Below are positions 35,177 to 44,487 of a stretch of DNA of 64,000 nt, piece after piece. The translations under genes were made by a program, and so were the position numbers. The stretch's first letter is position 1. The number at the start of each line of letters is the position of its first letter. Source of the DNA: Parvularcula mediterranea (GTDB lineage Bacteria; Pseudomonadota; Alphaproteobacteria; Caulobacterales; Parvularculaceae); assembly GCF_013085255.1 (NCBI RefSeq), contig NZ_JABFCX010000002.1:1106501-1170500 (forward strand). The letters are read 5' to 3'. A model generated the notes under the pieces. That model saw only the letters and a list, made by a program, of their open reading frames with translations, ran no database searches and was not told the DNA's origin.

Positions 35177-36409
35177 TCAGACTTCGGCGGTCAGGGCCTT
35201 TGCGAAGTCCTGAGCCTTGAAGGGCCTGAGGTCCTCGATGCCCTCACCGATGCCGATATAGTGGATAGGCAAGGCGAATTTGTCACCGAGTGCAACAAGG
35301 ATGCCGCCTCTGGCCGTGCCGTCGAGCTTGGTCATGACCAGGCCCGTGACGCCTGCGATTTCTGTGAAGGCCTGGGCCTGGCTGATGGCGTTCTGGCCGA
35401 CCGTCGCATCGAGGACCAGAAGCGTGTCGTGGGGCGCATCGGGCGCCAGCTTGCGGATCACACGGACGATCTTGCCAAGCTCATCCATCAGCTCCGAGCG
35501 GTTCTGGAGTCGGCCTGCCGTATCGATGAGGACTACGTCGCGCTTTTCTTCGCGGGCCTGCTCTATGGCCTCATAGGCGAGGCCGGCAGCATCGGCGCCG
35601 TGGGCCTTGGTGACGACCGGCACGCCTGCGCGCTCGCCCCAGACGGCCAGCTGCTCGATCGCCGCGGCGCGGAACGTATCTCCTGCGGCGAGGAGCACGG
35701 AGTGTCCGTCTGCCACATATTTGCTGGCGAGCTTGCCGATCGTCGTCGTCTTGCCCGCTCCATTGACGCCGACGACGAGCACAATGTGCGGGGCGTGACC
35801 CGGGTTGATGGTGAGCGGCTTCTCCAGCGGCTCCAGCGTTTCGGAGACGACATCGGCGAGGATGGTCTTCACCTCCTCATCGGTGACGTCCTGCCCGACC
35901 CGCTCCTTCCGTAGGCGGTCGATCACCCGCTCGGTGGGTCCGAGGCCAAGGTCTGCGGAGATGAGAAGGTCTTCAAATTCCTCCAGCGTCTCTTCGTCGA
36001 GTTTGCGCTTGGTGAAGATGTCGGTCACGCCCGAGGCGAGCTTCGATGACGTGCGGCTGAGGCCCTCCGTCAGCCTGCCGAAGAAGCCCTTCTTCTTTGG
36101 CGCCGGCTCCTGCTCTGCCGGCGCTTCAGGCTTTTTTGGCGGAGTGTCCTCGGTCTCATCGGCCAGGCCGCCTTCTTCTTCCTTCACCTCATGAAGGAAG
36201 GTGGCTTCGCCAGCTTCCGTGTCCTCTTCGACGGTGGCAGAGTGGACTTCCCGCTCGGCGCCCCGGCCCAAGTCTGGCGAGAGGTCCTCGGCAACCTGCG
36301 GCGAGGTCTCGTCTGGGCGCGAGGTCTCCTCGACCTTGGGCTCCTGGGGGTCGTGCTCCTTCTTCCGGCCGAACAGCCGGGACATGAAGCCTTTCTTCTC
36401 TTCCGCCAT
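35177..36409 (-). CDS. ftsY: Signal recognition particle receptor FtsY
   Basis: 410 residues. An acidic, disordered N-terminus with a basic start (MSRLFGRKK) for membrane contact, then the NG domain: VVGVNGAGKTTTIGKLA (G1), DTFRAAAIEQL, VLIDTAGRLQNRSEL, TKLDGTARGG. GTPase that docks ribosome-SRP complexes at SecYEG. Start chosen at MAEEKKGFMSRLFG. Confidence 0.97.
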   Translation of the reverse strand: MAEEKKGFMSRLFGRKKEHDPQEPKVEETSRPDETSPQVAEDLSPDLGRGAEREVHSATVEEDTEAGEATFLHEVKEEEGGLADETEDTPPKKPEAPAEQEPAPKKKGFFGRLTEGLSRTSSKLASGVTDIFTKRKLDEETLEEFEDLLISADLGLGPTERVIDRLRKERVGQDVTDEEVKTILADVVSETLEPLEKPLTINPGHAPHIVLVVGVNGAGKTTTIGKLASKYVADGHSVLLAAGDTFRAAAIEQLAVWGERAGVPVVTKAHGADAAGLAYEAIEQAREEKRDVVLIDTAGRLQNRSELMDELGKIVRVIRKLAPDAPHDTLLVLDATVGQNAISQAQAFTEIAGVTGLVMTKLDGTARGGILVALGDKFALPIHYIGIGEGIEDLRPFKAQDFAKALTAEV

Positions 36410-36531
36410 GAGGCGCTCCTTGAATACGCTGTGCCTGATATAGGCGCGCCGCCGATGGGGTGCATCGGCGGCAAGAGTTCCGGCGGCTTCCCTATCGGGG
36501 CGCGCCGCTGAGTCAAACAGGGACGCTGCGG

Positions 36532-37161
36532 TCAGACTGTCTTCATGGCGTCGCTTATGAGCGTCGACCCGCTGGCGATCTCGAACGTTTTTCCTTTGAT
36601 GGAGGCATCCTCGGTGGCGGCGGTGAGTACGCGCGCAACGTCCGCCCTTGCGATCTCCTCGCCTTCGACGTGACCTGCGAGCTCAATCATCCCCTTGCCC
36701 TGGTCATCGGTGAGGGCGACGGGGCGGACGATGGCGAACTCCATGCCTGCATCGCGGAGGTACACATCGGCGGCGTGCTTCGCCTCGAGGTAGCACGCCA
36801 TGCCGTCGGGAGCCTGCTCCGGCGTGTCGGCGCCTTTCGAGCTCAGCATGACGAAGCGTTTGATCTTGGCCTCGGCAGCCTTGTCGATCAGCGCCTTGGC
36901 GCCATCGCGGTCGATCTTGCGGGTCATTTCCTCATCGGTATCGCCGCCTGAGCCAGCCGCGAAGATCACCGCGTCCACGTCCGCAGCGACGTCTCCGGGG
37001 AGGTCAGAAAGGTCGGCGAGGCGGGTCTCCGTGCCTTCGGGAAGGACGGAGGTGTCCGAGCTTTCGCGCACCATGGCGACGGGCTCATGGCCCTGTTCCT
37101 TGAGGTCACGGACGAGAAGGCGGCCGGTTTTGCCGGTGGCGCCGGCGACGAGAACACGCAT
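36532..37161 (-). CDS. NAD(P)-binding NmrA/YtfG-like protein
   Basis: 209 residues. N-terminal MRVLVAGATGKTGRLLVRDL is a Rossmann nucleotide loop; VIFAAGSGGDTDEEM and FVMLSSKGAD follow. The layout resembles atypical short-chain proteins such as YhfK or YtfG, quinone reductase-like or redox sensors. No Tyr-x-x-x-Lys active site with classic SDR spacing is obvious, so catalysis is uncertain. Confidence 0.85.
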   Translation of the reverse strand: MRVLVAGATGKTGRLLVRDLKEQGHEPVAMVRESSDTSVLPEGTETRLADLSDLPGDVAADVDAVIFAAGSGGDTDEEMTRKIDRDGAKALIDKAAEAKIKRFVMLSSKGADTPEQAPDGMACYLEAKHAADVYLRDAGMEFAIVRPVALTDDQGKGMIELAGHVEGEEIARADVARVLTAATEDASIKGKTFEIASGSTLISDAMKTV

Positions 37162-37223
37162 GTCGGGTCTCCAAATAGCTTGGAGAGGAAACGGGCGCGG
37201 GACGTCTGGAGTTCCTGAGCGGG

Positions 37224-38441
37224 CTAACCCGCCGCGGCCGTGAGGTGGCGGCCTTCGCGTGAGAGGAGGCAGGCGCTTATTCTGTCGCCTGCCTTCAGGG
37301 GCGCGCCCTCGGCGAAATGCACGTCGGTGAAGTCCGCGAGCCGTCCCCGCGGTCTTCCGTTCTTTGTCTCCTCGATCAGCACGGTGCCTTGGGTGTTGGT
37401 GCGTGCTTCGAGATGGCGGTTGAGCGAAGCCTCCGCCACCTCGCGCAGGCGCGCGGCGCGCTCCTTGATCAGGGCACGGTCATGCTGGGGCATTTTGGCG
37501 GCTGGGGTGCCGGTGCGCGGGCTGAAGGGGAAGACGTGCACGTAGGAAAGGCCGCACTCCTCAACGAGGGAGAGGCAGCCCCCGAACATCTCCTCCGTCT
37601 CCGTCGGAAAGCCCGCGATAAGGTCCGCGCCGAAAGCCATCTCCGGACGGGCTTCTTTCAGGCGCGCGCAAAGCTCAATCGCATCGGCCCGGCTATGGCG
37701 GCGTTTCATCCGCTTGAGGATCATGTCGTGGCCATGCTGCAGAGAAAGATGCGCATAAGGAGCAATCCGGTCCACTTCCGTCATGAGGCGGAAGAGCCGG
37801 TCATCGATCTCCGCCCCGTCGATGGAGGAGAGCCTGATCCAGACATCGCTTGGCAGCGCTGCGTCGAGCGCCTCGACCAGATGGCCAAGCGACAGCCCCT
37901 CGCCGAGGTCTGGCCCCCATGAGGTGAGGTCCACCCCTGTCAGCACGACCTCCTTCGCGCCGCGGTTCACCAGCGCCTTCGCTTCGAGCACCGCGTCTTC
38001 GATCGGGAGCGACCGCGCATCGCCCCGGCCGAAGGGGATGATGCAGAATGTGCACCGGTGGTCGCAGCCATTCTGCACGGCCAGCGGCGCACGCACATCG
38101 ATCCGGCGCGGCGCGCGGGCGGCATCTCCGGGCAGCGACCATGAAGAGGGGGCGAGCTTTTGCTCGTTCGGGATGAGCCTCGTCACCTCGGGCATGGCTT
38201 CGAAAGCCTCTGTCTCGAGATCAGCGGCGCAGCCTGTCACCACGACCTCACGTCCGGGGTTCTCCCGGGCGGCGCGCCTGATCGCCTGACGGCTCTGGCG
38301 GACGGCTTCATTGGTAACCGCGCAGGTGTTGACGATCACCGGGGCCTGCCCCCCGCTCTCGGCGAGCGCCGCCATCGTCTCGGTCTCCGAGGCGTTGAGG
38401 CGGCAGCCGAGATTGACCGTGATCGCGCGTTCCTTGCTCAT
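37224..38441 (-). CDS. mtaB: tRNA t6A37 methylthiotransferase MtaB
   Basis: 405 residues from ATG 38441 (ATG 38450 and TTG 38456 are also in frame). UPF0004 domain with NLGCRLNASET, VNTCAVT and VTGCAA, then the radical-SAM CxxxCxxC block CDHRCTFCIIPFGRG, and YVHVFPFSPRTGTPA. Adds the 2-methylthio group to t6A37 of tRNA. Operon order dapF-mtaB-(NADP protein)-ftsY-ispZ is conserved in alphaproteobacteria apart from the added NADP-binding gene. Confidence 0.94.
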   Translation of the reverse strand: MSKERAITVNLGCRLNASETETMAALAESGGQAPVIVNTCAVTNEAVRQSRQAIRRAARENPGREVVVTGCAADLETEAFEAMPEVTRLIPNEQKLAPSSWSLPGDAARAPRRIDVRAPLAVQNGCDHRCTFCIIPFGRGDARSLPIEDAVLEAKALVNRGAKEVVLTGVDLTSWGPDLGEGLSLGHLVEALDAALPSDVWIRLSSIDGAEIDDRLFRLMTEVDRIAPYAHLSLQHGHDMILKRMKRRHSRADAIELCARLKEARPEMAFGADLIAGFPTETEEMFGGCLSLVEECGLSYVHVFPFSPRTGTPAAKMPQHDRALIKERAARLREVAEASLNRHLEARTNTQGTVLIEETKNGRPRGRLADFTDVHFAEGAPLKAGDRISACLLSREGRHLTAAAG

Positions 38442-38484
38442 CGCGCCCATCTGCAATCTGGCGCGCCGTCCCGCAAGTGAACCC

Positions 38485-39327
38485 TTAGAAGCGCCCCTCG
38501 CGATGAAGGCACGTGGGGCCAGCCATCAGGACATGACCCGTCTCCTCATCCCATCGGATGCGCAGGCGGCCTCCATCGGCCACCACGTCCGCCTCGCGCC
38601 CTGTCAGACCGAGCCGGTGCGCATTGACCAGCGCCGCGCAGGCCGCCGTCCCGCAGGCTGCCGTGATGCCGACCCCGCGCTCATAGGTCCTGAGCCGGAT
38701 CACCCCGTCCTTCACCGAGGCCGCCGAGACATTCACCCGGTCGGGAAAGAAGGGATGGCTCTCAATCTCGGGCCCGAAGCTTTCGAGGAGGGCGCTCTCC
38801 GCATCGTCGACGAAGAACGTCGCATGCGGATTGCCCATGCTGGCACCAGCAGGGCTGGGAAGGCCGAACCTGGCCCTGAGCGCAGGATCGAAGGGCAGGC
38901 TCGAGGTATCGTCGCAAGGCTCCGCGAGAGGGATTTCGTCCCAATCAACACGGGGGCTGCCCATATCGACCTCGACAAGGCTGTCCTGAAGCGATGCGCG
39001 CAGATCTCCTGAGGGGCTGCCGAAAGCCAGCGCCTCGCCGCCCTCTTCGCCAAAGAGAATCTTGGCCACGCAGCGGGCAGCATTCCCGCAGGCCCCGGCG
39101 GCGGTGCCGTCGGCGTTCCAGATCGACATGAAGGGCCGCTCGCGACGCTCCTCGAGCACGATGATCTGGTCGCAGCCAAATGGGCCGTCGCGGTCACCGA
39201 GGTATTGTGCAGCCTCAGCGGTCATACGCCCGCCCTCGCGGAGGTCGGTAATGACGAAGTCATTCCCCGCCCCATCCATGATGAAGTAGGGCTGGCCTTC
39301 GAGGGTCTTGAGCTCAGGATGAGTCAT
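38485..39327 (-). CDS. dapF: Diaminopimelate epimerase
   Basis: 280 residues from the ATG at 39327, which overlaps the upstream stop (ATGA). Both catalytic Cys blocks are present: GTAAGACGNAARCVAKIL and YERGVGITAACGTAACAAL. Converts LL- to meso-diaminopimelate. It is translationally coupled to the glycosyltransferase gene, an unusual partner. Confidence 0.96.
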   Translation of the reverse strand: MTHPELKTLEGQPYFIMDGAGNDFVITDLREGGRMTAEAAQYLGDRDGPFGCDQIIVLEERRERPFMSIWNADGTAAGACGNAARCVAKILFGEEGGEALAFGSPSGDLRASLQDSLVEVDMGSPRVDWDEIPLAEPCDDTSSLPFDPALRARFGLPSPAGASMGNPHATFFVDDAESALLESFGPEIESHPFFPDRVNVSAASVKDGVIRLRTYERGVGITAACGTAACAALVNAHRLGLTGREADVVADGGRLRIRWDEETGHVLMAGPTCLHREGRF

Positions 39328-41426
39328 AGTCCCGGCACTTGGGACGCGGAGGACATGGCGGCAAGGGTACCTATGGCTGCGACGGCTGCTTCGAACGGCA
39401 GGGGAGCCCTGTTCCTGACGAGGAAGCTCGCCGCAAGCGCGACCATGAGGGCCCCGAGGACAGGTGACATGCCGGGGGCGAGGAGAAATCCCGCGCACAC
39501 AACGGATGCGACCGCGCTGATCCGCCACCCGGGCATGCCGCGGAGAAAGACGCTGATGGCGAGGGGCGTGAGGCTCAAGGGGAGGCTCGCCGTGATCAGT
39601 TCAGGTCCCACGGCTCCGCCTCTCCCCGGCAGGCCAAAGAGGAGCGCGCCGAGCGCCATGGCGATGAGCGCCGGGAACAGCGCCACGAGATAGAAGGAGA
39701 GCATGTGCCGGTCGATCATCGCCTTGGGCGCGATGAAGAACAGGGGCGAAGCGAAGGCCAAGGCGACAAGACCGAAGTCCGGCACCGTCAGAGCACAGAG
39801 GAGAAGCGCAACACCAAGCGCGGGAACAGAGACGGGCCTCCGCGCTGTCTCGACCCGCTGCGCCGTCACGAAGAACAGAAGGACGGCGAGGACCGGCAGA
39901 CCCCATCCTGCGAAGACGGCGACGCCGACCGCGGGGTGCGCAAGAAGGGGGATAAACCCCTCCGCCCACGGACGCCTGTAGAAGAAGGCAAAGCATCCAA
40001 TCAAGCCGAGGATGCCCGTCGCAATGCCGAGGAGATGGCTCCCATCCGCCTCTGCTCTCAAGGCAAAGATCACCTCACCGGTGAATGCAGCGATCAGCGC
40101 CATCAGCGCGAAGGCGCTCACAATGATCCGCTCACGCATATTCTGATCCGCTGTCAGGAGCGTGACCTGCCGAATGGTCCGTCTTCTCCCAATGGTGAGG
40201 CCTGACCACGAAATCGTAGAGAGCCTTGTACCCCGCCACGGACTGCAGCCCCAATAGAAAGGAAGGTGGAGGGCTGTCGCGGTGAGGTCGAGCCATCCCC
40301 TGTTGAGGGGCGCGATGAGCAGGAACCAGATATGCGCCGCCGTGCCTCCCACAAACAGCATGAGGCAGGCCTGCCCCAGCCACCCCTGGAACACAGGATC
40401 CAAAAAGGCAGCACCGGTCAGAAGCCAGATCGTGAAGAATGCCCATGTGATGGGATTGATCACGGAGCTGATGAAAACGGCACCAAGTGCGAAATGGTTC
40501 ACCACATGACGCTGCCAGCTCGCGGGCTCCCGCAGGTGCACCACCCAGGTCTGGAGGTAGCCCTTGAGCCAGCGCGAGCGCTGCTTGATCCAGCTCCCTG
40601 GCGTGTCGGTCGCCTCCTCGAACGTCGTGCTGTCCACCGTCCCTATACGGAAGCCTGCTGCATCAAGGCGCATGCCAAGGTCTGCGTCTTCGGTGACGTT
40701 GAAGGCGTCCCAGCCATTGGTCGCCTCCAGCGCCTCGCGGCGGATGAAATTGCTCGTGCCGCCAAGGGGCAGCGGCAGTCCCAGTCGCGCGAGACCTGGC
40801 AGGAACCAATCGAACTGAAGGGCGTACTCAAGAGCGAAGAGGCGGGTGATGATCCCGTCGTCGCGATTGTAGTAATTGAGGCGAGCCTGAACGCACCCCA
40901 AGCGCTCCCCGCCCTGATCGAATGCCGAAGCGATTTTCAGCAGCTGATCTGAAGACGGACGATCCTCAGCATCGTAAACGCCGATAATGTCCCCGCGACA
41001 CCGCAAGAGGCCGTGATTAAGGGCATTGGGCTTGGTCTGCACGAGGCCCTTCGGAACTTTCTCGACGCGGATGAAATGCGGTAGCGAACCAATGCCTTGC
41101 TCGGTGGTATCGTCCGCCTCTTCGATCAAAAGGATCACTTCGAGAAGGCCGCGCGGGTAGTCGATCATCGCAATCGACCGAACGAGGTTCCCGACGCTCA
41201 AGGGCTCATCGTAGAGAGGGCAGAGGAGCGTGATCGCCGGAAGCTCCGCGGGCAGACGATGAGAAGGCTGGCGCCTCGGCCGCAGGATCATCATGCCGAT
41301 CGATGCGGTACGCAGCGCAAGGAACCCGAACGCGGCGCCAAGGTGTAAAAGCACTGCTGCTTGCGCGAGGCTTACCCAATCGGTGACAGCCCAAAGAGGG
41401 AGGGCGAGGGCCACAGCGAGCGCCAA
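39324..41426 (-). CDS. Membrane-embedded family 2 glycosyltransferase (cellulose-synthase-like)
   Basis: About 700 residues. Two N-terminal helices, a cytoplasmic GT2 domain with VYDAEDRPS (DxD region), TEDADLGMRLD and the QRSRWLKGYLQ (QxxRW) signature, then about ten transmembrane helices. These motifs mark processive or repeat-unit polysaccharide synthases. The TTG at 41426 has no ribosome binding site; the frame is open to a CTG at 41492 that overlaps the upstream gene's stop as CTGA, a possible non-standard start. It lies downstream of a small membrane protein and an outer-membrane candidate, suggesting a small exopolysaccharide operon. Confidence 0.88.
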   Translation of the reverse strand: MALAVALALPLWAVTDWVSLAQAAVLLHLGAAFGFLALRTASIGMMILRPRRQPSHRLPAELPAITLLCPLYDEPLSVGNLVRSIAMIDYPRGLLEVILLIEEADDTTEQGIGSLPHFIRVEKVPKGLVQTKPNALNHGLLRCRGDIIGVYDAEDRPSSDQLLKIASAFDQGGERLGCVQARLNYYNRDDGIITRLFALEYALQFDWFLPGLARLGLPLPLGGTSNFIRREALEATNGWDAFNVTEDADLGMRLDAAGFRIGTVDSTTFEEATDTPGSWIKQRSRWLKGYLQTWVVHLREPASWQRHVVNHFALGAVFISSVINPITWAFFTIWLLTGAAFLDPVFQGWLGQACLMLFVGGTAAHIWFLLIAPLNRGWLDLTATALHLPFYWGCSPWRGTRLSTISWSGLTIGRRRTIRQVTLLTADQNMRERIIVSAFALMALIAAFTGEVIFALRAEADGSHLLGIATGILGLIGCFAFFYRRPWAEGFIPLLAHPAVGVAVFAGWGLPVLAVLLFFVTAQRVETARRPVSVPALGVALLLCALTVPDFGLVALAFASPLFFIAPKAMIDRHMLSFYLVALFPALIAMALGALLFGLPGRGGAVGPELITASLPLSLTPLAISVFLRGMPGWRISAVASVVCAGFLLAPGMSPVLGALMVALAASFLVRNRAPLPFEAAVAAIGTLAAMSSASQVPGL

Positions 41427-41488
41427 CCGGCCCTGAAGAGGAGAGAAGCGTCTTGCTGCCCCGTAGGAAAGCCGCCCTTGAGAGGACG

Positions 41489-41665
41489 TCAGAACAGCCG
41501 CCTCATACGCACCGCTGCGATCCCGCCGATGGGAAGGGCGACAAGAAGAATGCTGAACCAGGGAAGGTCAGTGTCAAGAGCGATGCCTGAGGGGAGGGCG
41601 GCGGTGGCGGCCCCGACTGCGACGAACATCACGAGGAAAACAAGCCGAAAAATAGAGGGTTTCAT
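41489..41665 (-). CDS. 58-residue membrane protein in the polysaccharide operon
   Basis: A short open frame I translated by hand: MKPSIFRLVFLVMFVAVGAA, an ATAALPSG turn, an IALDTDLPWFS loop, then a second helix (ILLVALPIGGIAAV) and a basic end (RMRRLF). GGAG lies upstream, and the ATG overlaps the preceding stop (ATGA), so it is coupled to the outer-membrane protein gene. Two helices fit a small accessory subunit of a synthase complex. No family recognised. Confidence 0.75.
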   Translation of the reverse strand: MKPSIFRLVFLVMFVAVGAATAALPSGIALDTDLPWFSILLVALPIGGIAAVRMRRLF

Positions 41666-42420
41666 ATACGTCTCCAGATGGAAAAAAATGCTGCAGTGCC
41701 AGTATCAAGGTTTCGTCCGTAAACGTCTTGCCGCGCTCCGATCTGGAGCGACCAATCCTCGCGAAGAGGCGCGACGTAGGAGAAGGCGACCTGTCCAAGG
41801 TCATAATCGGTGCCGCCGCTGCCAGTGCTTTTGAGGCTAACCGTGTTGAAGCTCTGGAGGAGCACCATTCCTGCGCGGCCCTTGAGACCTGTGGTCACGT
41901 TGTGGCGGACCTGGTCGGCGTCATCGCCGAAGCTCTCACGGTACTGAATATCTGTCTCGGCGAAGACATGCTCGCTGCCCACGCCCGCTATCCCGCCTAT
42001 GCCGATAGCTGCGTCCTGACCCATGACCCTCTGGCCGCGGGCGAACTTGCTGGTCCCGAAGATCGTGGTGAGCCGACCTGCCAGGGCCACTCTCCCCCGC
42101 CGGGGCGCATGGAAGAGGGCGAAGAGCTCGGCCTCGCTGACCCCCGTGCTGTCATTGAGGTAGCCGGGCCCCGCGGCTTCCTGCCATGCGCTGGCCAGCT
42201 GCCCGCCAATGCTGAGGTCATCGCCGAACTGGCGGACACGGTAGGTGCGGAGGACCACCTGCTGGAAGCTGCGGGCTTCGGCGCGCGCTGAGAAGGCTTC
42301 AAGCGAGTCGATCGCCAGCCACCGCTCATCGCCAAGTCGCCAGGCTTCAGCGCAAGCGCCCTTTGTTAGCGCAAACAGAAAAGCCACGGCGAATACAGAG
42401 AGTTTTACGCAAAAACGCAC
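41662..42420 (-). CDS. Secreted beta-barrel-like outer-membrane protein candidate
   Basis: 252 residues. Signal peptide ending KGACAEA, then alternating short strands rich in Gly and aromatics (LSIGGQLASAWQEAAG, VALAGRLTTIFG, GIGGIAGVGSEHVFAET, YDLGQVAFSYVAPLREDWSLQIGARQDVYG) and a C-terminal FFSIWRRI. The pattern suggests a small outer-membrane barrel. In context with a GT2 synthase it could help export or anchor polysaccharide (inference). Confidence 0.7.
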   Translation of the reverse strand: MRFCVKLSVFAVAFLFALTKGACAEAWRLGDERWLAIDSLEAFSARAEARSFQQVVLRTYRVRQFGDDLSIGGQLASAWQEAAGPGYLNDSTGVSEAELFALFHAPRRGRVALAGRLTTIFGTSKFARGQRVMGQDAAIGIGGIAGVGSEHVFAETDIQYRESFGDDADQVRHNVTTGLKGRAGMVLLQSFNTVSLKSTGSGGTDYDLGQVAFSYVAPLREDWSLQIGARQDVYGRNLDTGTAAFFSIWRRI

Positions 42421-42442
42421 GTAATCTGCCCAATATTGCCCG

Positions 42443-42454
42443 CTAAGGCCTTAG
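42443..42454 (-). promoter_or_regulatory. Palindrome upstream of the polysaccharide operon
   Basis: CTAAGGCCTTAG, a perfect 12-bp palindrome 22 bp before the first gene of the operon, with a CAATATTG palindrome 4 bp closer to the gene. A possible operator; no promoter boxes identified. Confidence 0.35.
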
Positions 42455-42525
42455 GCAGACAGTATCTTTTATTCGCCGTACTTAAGGTTGAATGTCAGTC
42501 GTGCCGCGCGCGTTCGGCGAGTGAC

Positions 42526-43026
42526 CTAGCTGCAAGCCTGCTCGACACGCTCAAGAGCCTTGGAAATGCCGAGGAGCGAGAAGGTGTAGTTGGTCGCCGT
42601 CGAGCGGGCCGACGTGGCGGAGACACGCATCTCGCGCCCGCGGCGCATGGCGTCGACGAGGCGCTGTTCCTGACGTGCGCTATCGATGAAGCCCTCGCGC
42701 TCGGCGCTGAACATCTCCCAACGGTCAGAACCAACCCGGACCATCGGCTCGGAACCATTCTGGAGCTGGTAGCCTGCCATGAAGCTCGGCTGGTTGGACG
42801 CTGCGCCCGACTTCCAGCTCGAGACGGAGAAGAAGACATCGCCGTGGTTGGCAGAGACCGGGGATGTGTCCTTAGGCTCCGTCACAGCGTAGCAGATGCG
42901 GTCGCCCTCGGCCGTGTCATAGGTGAAGACCATCCAGTCCTGGTAGGTCGCGACCTGCTGCGGCTCCTGCGCCTGAGCGGCGGCGGTCATGGAGAGGGCG
43001 GCAATGGTGGCAGCGATCACACGCAT
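42526..43026 (-). CDS. ialB: Invasion-associated locus B (IalB) family protein
   Basis: 166 residues with signal peptide ending AAAQAQ. Family pattern: YQDWMVFTYDTAEGDRICYAVTEPKDTSP, FFSVSSWK, and FSLLGISKALERVEQAC at the end, with two conserved Cys. IalB proteins are periplasmic or outer-membrane proteins widespread in free-living alphaproteobacteria and named for their role in Bartonella entry. Confidence 0.9.
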   Translation of the reverse strand: MRVIAATIAALSMTAAAQAQEPQQVATYQDWMVFTYDTAEGDRICYAVTEPKDTSPVSANHGDVFFSVSSWKSGAASNQPSFMAGYQLQNGSEPMVRVGSDRWEMFSAEREGFIDSARQEQRLVDAMRRGREMRVSATSARSTATNYTFSLLGISKALERVEQACS

Positions 43027-43106
43027 GGAGGGTCCTCGGATCTTTGGCTTCGTCTTCCCTATAGGACGAACTCCCCGGCTAACGAAAGCCGGGTCTGCCG
43101 TGATCG

Positions 43107-43739
43107 TTACGTAAGCTGGAGCCTGATCGCCGCAGCCGACAGGAACGGGCAGATGGCAATGGCCTGAAGGCTGTAGGCCGCGAGGATCAGGAACGGGACG
43201 AGCCCGCCCGTCCCGGCCTGTGGCCCGAAGACCAGCGCCGGGATGATGAGTGGCATGGCGCAGAAGACGAGAAGCGGTGCGCCGCGCCTCTGGCCGGAGG
43301 AAAGGGCGCTCACGACCCCTGCGGTGAAGACGAGACCGGGGCTTGCGAGGATCAGCGCGAGGATGCCTGCCAAGGAGGCTTCATAGGCGAGGAGCAGGAT
43401 CGGTGCTGCGACGAGCAGCGGGATCAGGAGAAAGACCCACGCGACCCCGAGCTTCACCAGCATCACTTCGGCAAGGCTCGACCGTGACAGGATGAACTGC
43501 TCGAACGCGCCTGACGTCAGGTCATCTTCGAAGAGACCTTCGACGCCCAGGAACACCGACACTCCCAGGATCAGCCAGAGAAGCCCGGGCCCGGCTTCGG
43601 CCAGCAGCTCGCGCTCATTGCCAATGGCGAGGGGCGCAAGGCCGCCAAGGATTAAGAACAGCCCGGCCCCGACGGCCCAGCCGCCTTGGCGCGCGCGCAG
43701 CGCGGCTTCGCGCAGGAAGAGGGCCATGCGCGGGCTCAT
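43107..43739 (-). CDS. ccmB: Heme exporter permease CcmB
   Basis: 210 residues, six transmembrane helices. Characteristic ANAC of the family: LFLREAALRARQGGWA near the N-terminus, FEDDLTSGAFEQFILSRSSLAEVMLVKL and SPGLVFTAGVVSAL. With CcmA it forms the ABC module that releases holo-CcmE in cytochrome c maturation. Overlaps ccmA by ATGA. No ccmC, ccmD or ccmE follows; ialB is next. Confidence 0.93.
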   Translation of the reverse strand: MSPRMALFLREAALRARQGGWAVGAGLFLILGGLAPLAIGNERELLAEAGPGLLWLILGVSVFLGVEGLFEDDLTSGAFEQFILSRSSLAEVMLVKLGVAWVFLLIPLLVAAPILLLAYEASLAGILALILASPGLVFTAGVVSALSSGQRRGAPLLVFCAMPLIIPALVFGPQAGTGGLVPFLILAAYSLQAIAICPFLSAAAIRLQLT

Positions 43740-44350
43740 GCGGCCTCCACGCGGAGGGTTCTGGCGCCTGGGATGTCTTCCTCGTCGTGGAGCGCGATCA
43801 GGACAACGCCGCCCCGCGAGCGGTGCGCTTCGATCAGGGTCCGGACGATCGAGCGGCCTTCCTCGTCGAGGCCGGAGAAGGGCTCATCGAGAAGCCACAG
43901 CGCCCGCTTGTCGATCAGCAACCTGAGAAGCGACAGCCGCCGCCTCTGCCCCGTCGACAGCGCTCCCACACGCTCCTCCGCCTGCGGGACAAGGCCCAGC
44001 TGCAAGAGCGCGTCCTCGGCATCGCCTCCGTAAAAGCCGCTCTCGAACTGCGCGGTCTCCTCCACCGTCAGGCGCGGATTGTGCCCGCCATCGGGGGTGA
44101 CGAGGTGGATCTCTTCTGACCGCATGAAGGCTGGATCGAGAACCTGCACCCCGCGGGTGAAGTAGATCTCCCCCTCATGCCGCGCGAGCCCTGCAACGGC
44201 GCGCAGGAGAGAGGTCTTGCCCGAGCCATTCGTGCCCCGGACCATCACCGCGCTCCCCGGCGCCATATGCATGCTGACGCCCGCAAGGACAGGCCGCCCC
44301 GCACGGGAGACCTCCACGTCCTTGAGAGAAAGCGCCATCTCGAAAGCCAT
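43736..44350 (-). CDS. ccmA: Heme exporter ATP-binding protein CcmA
   Basis: 204 residues. Walker A VRGTNGSGKTSLLRAVAGL, ABC signature ALSTGQRRRLSLLRLLIDKR and Walker B ALWLLDEPFSGLDEEG. Cytochrome c maturation. In many alphaproteobacteria ccmA is divergent from acnA; here a foreign-looking gene lies between them. Confidence 0.95.
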   Translation of the reverse strand: MAFEMALSLKDVEVSRAGRPVLAGVSMHMAPGSAVMVRGTNGSGKTSLLRAVAGLARHEGEIYFTRGVQVLDPAFMRSEEIHLVTPDGGHNPRLTVEETAQFESGFYGGDAEDALLQLGLVPQAEERVGALSTGQRRRLSLLRLLIDKRALWLLDEPFSGLDEEGRSIVRTLIEAHRSRGGVVLIALHDEEDIPGARTLRVEAA

Positions 44351-44487
44351 CCCCTCCCATGCCCCGCACCGGGAGGAGGGGGCAAGGCCACCCGCAGAAG
44401 CAGAGAGTTCGAAAAAGGGTGCACGCCGAACTGGCGTTCAGAACGCGCTTCGCTAGGCTCTTCAATCGGGTCAGAGCAGAATACGAA

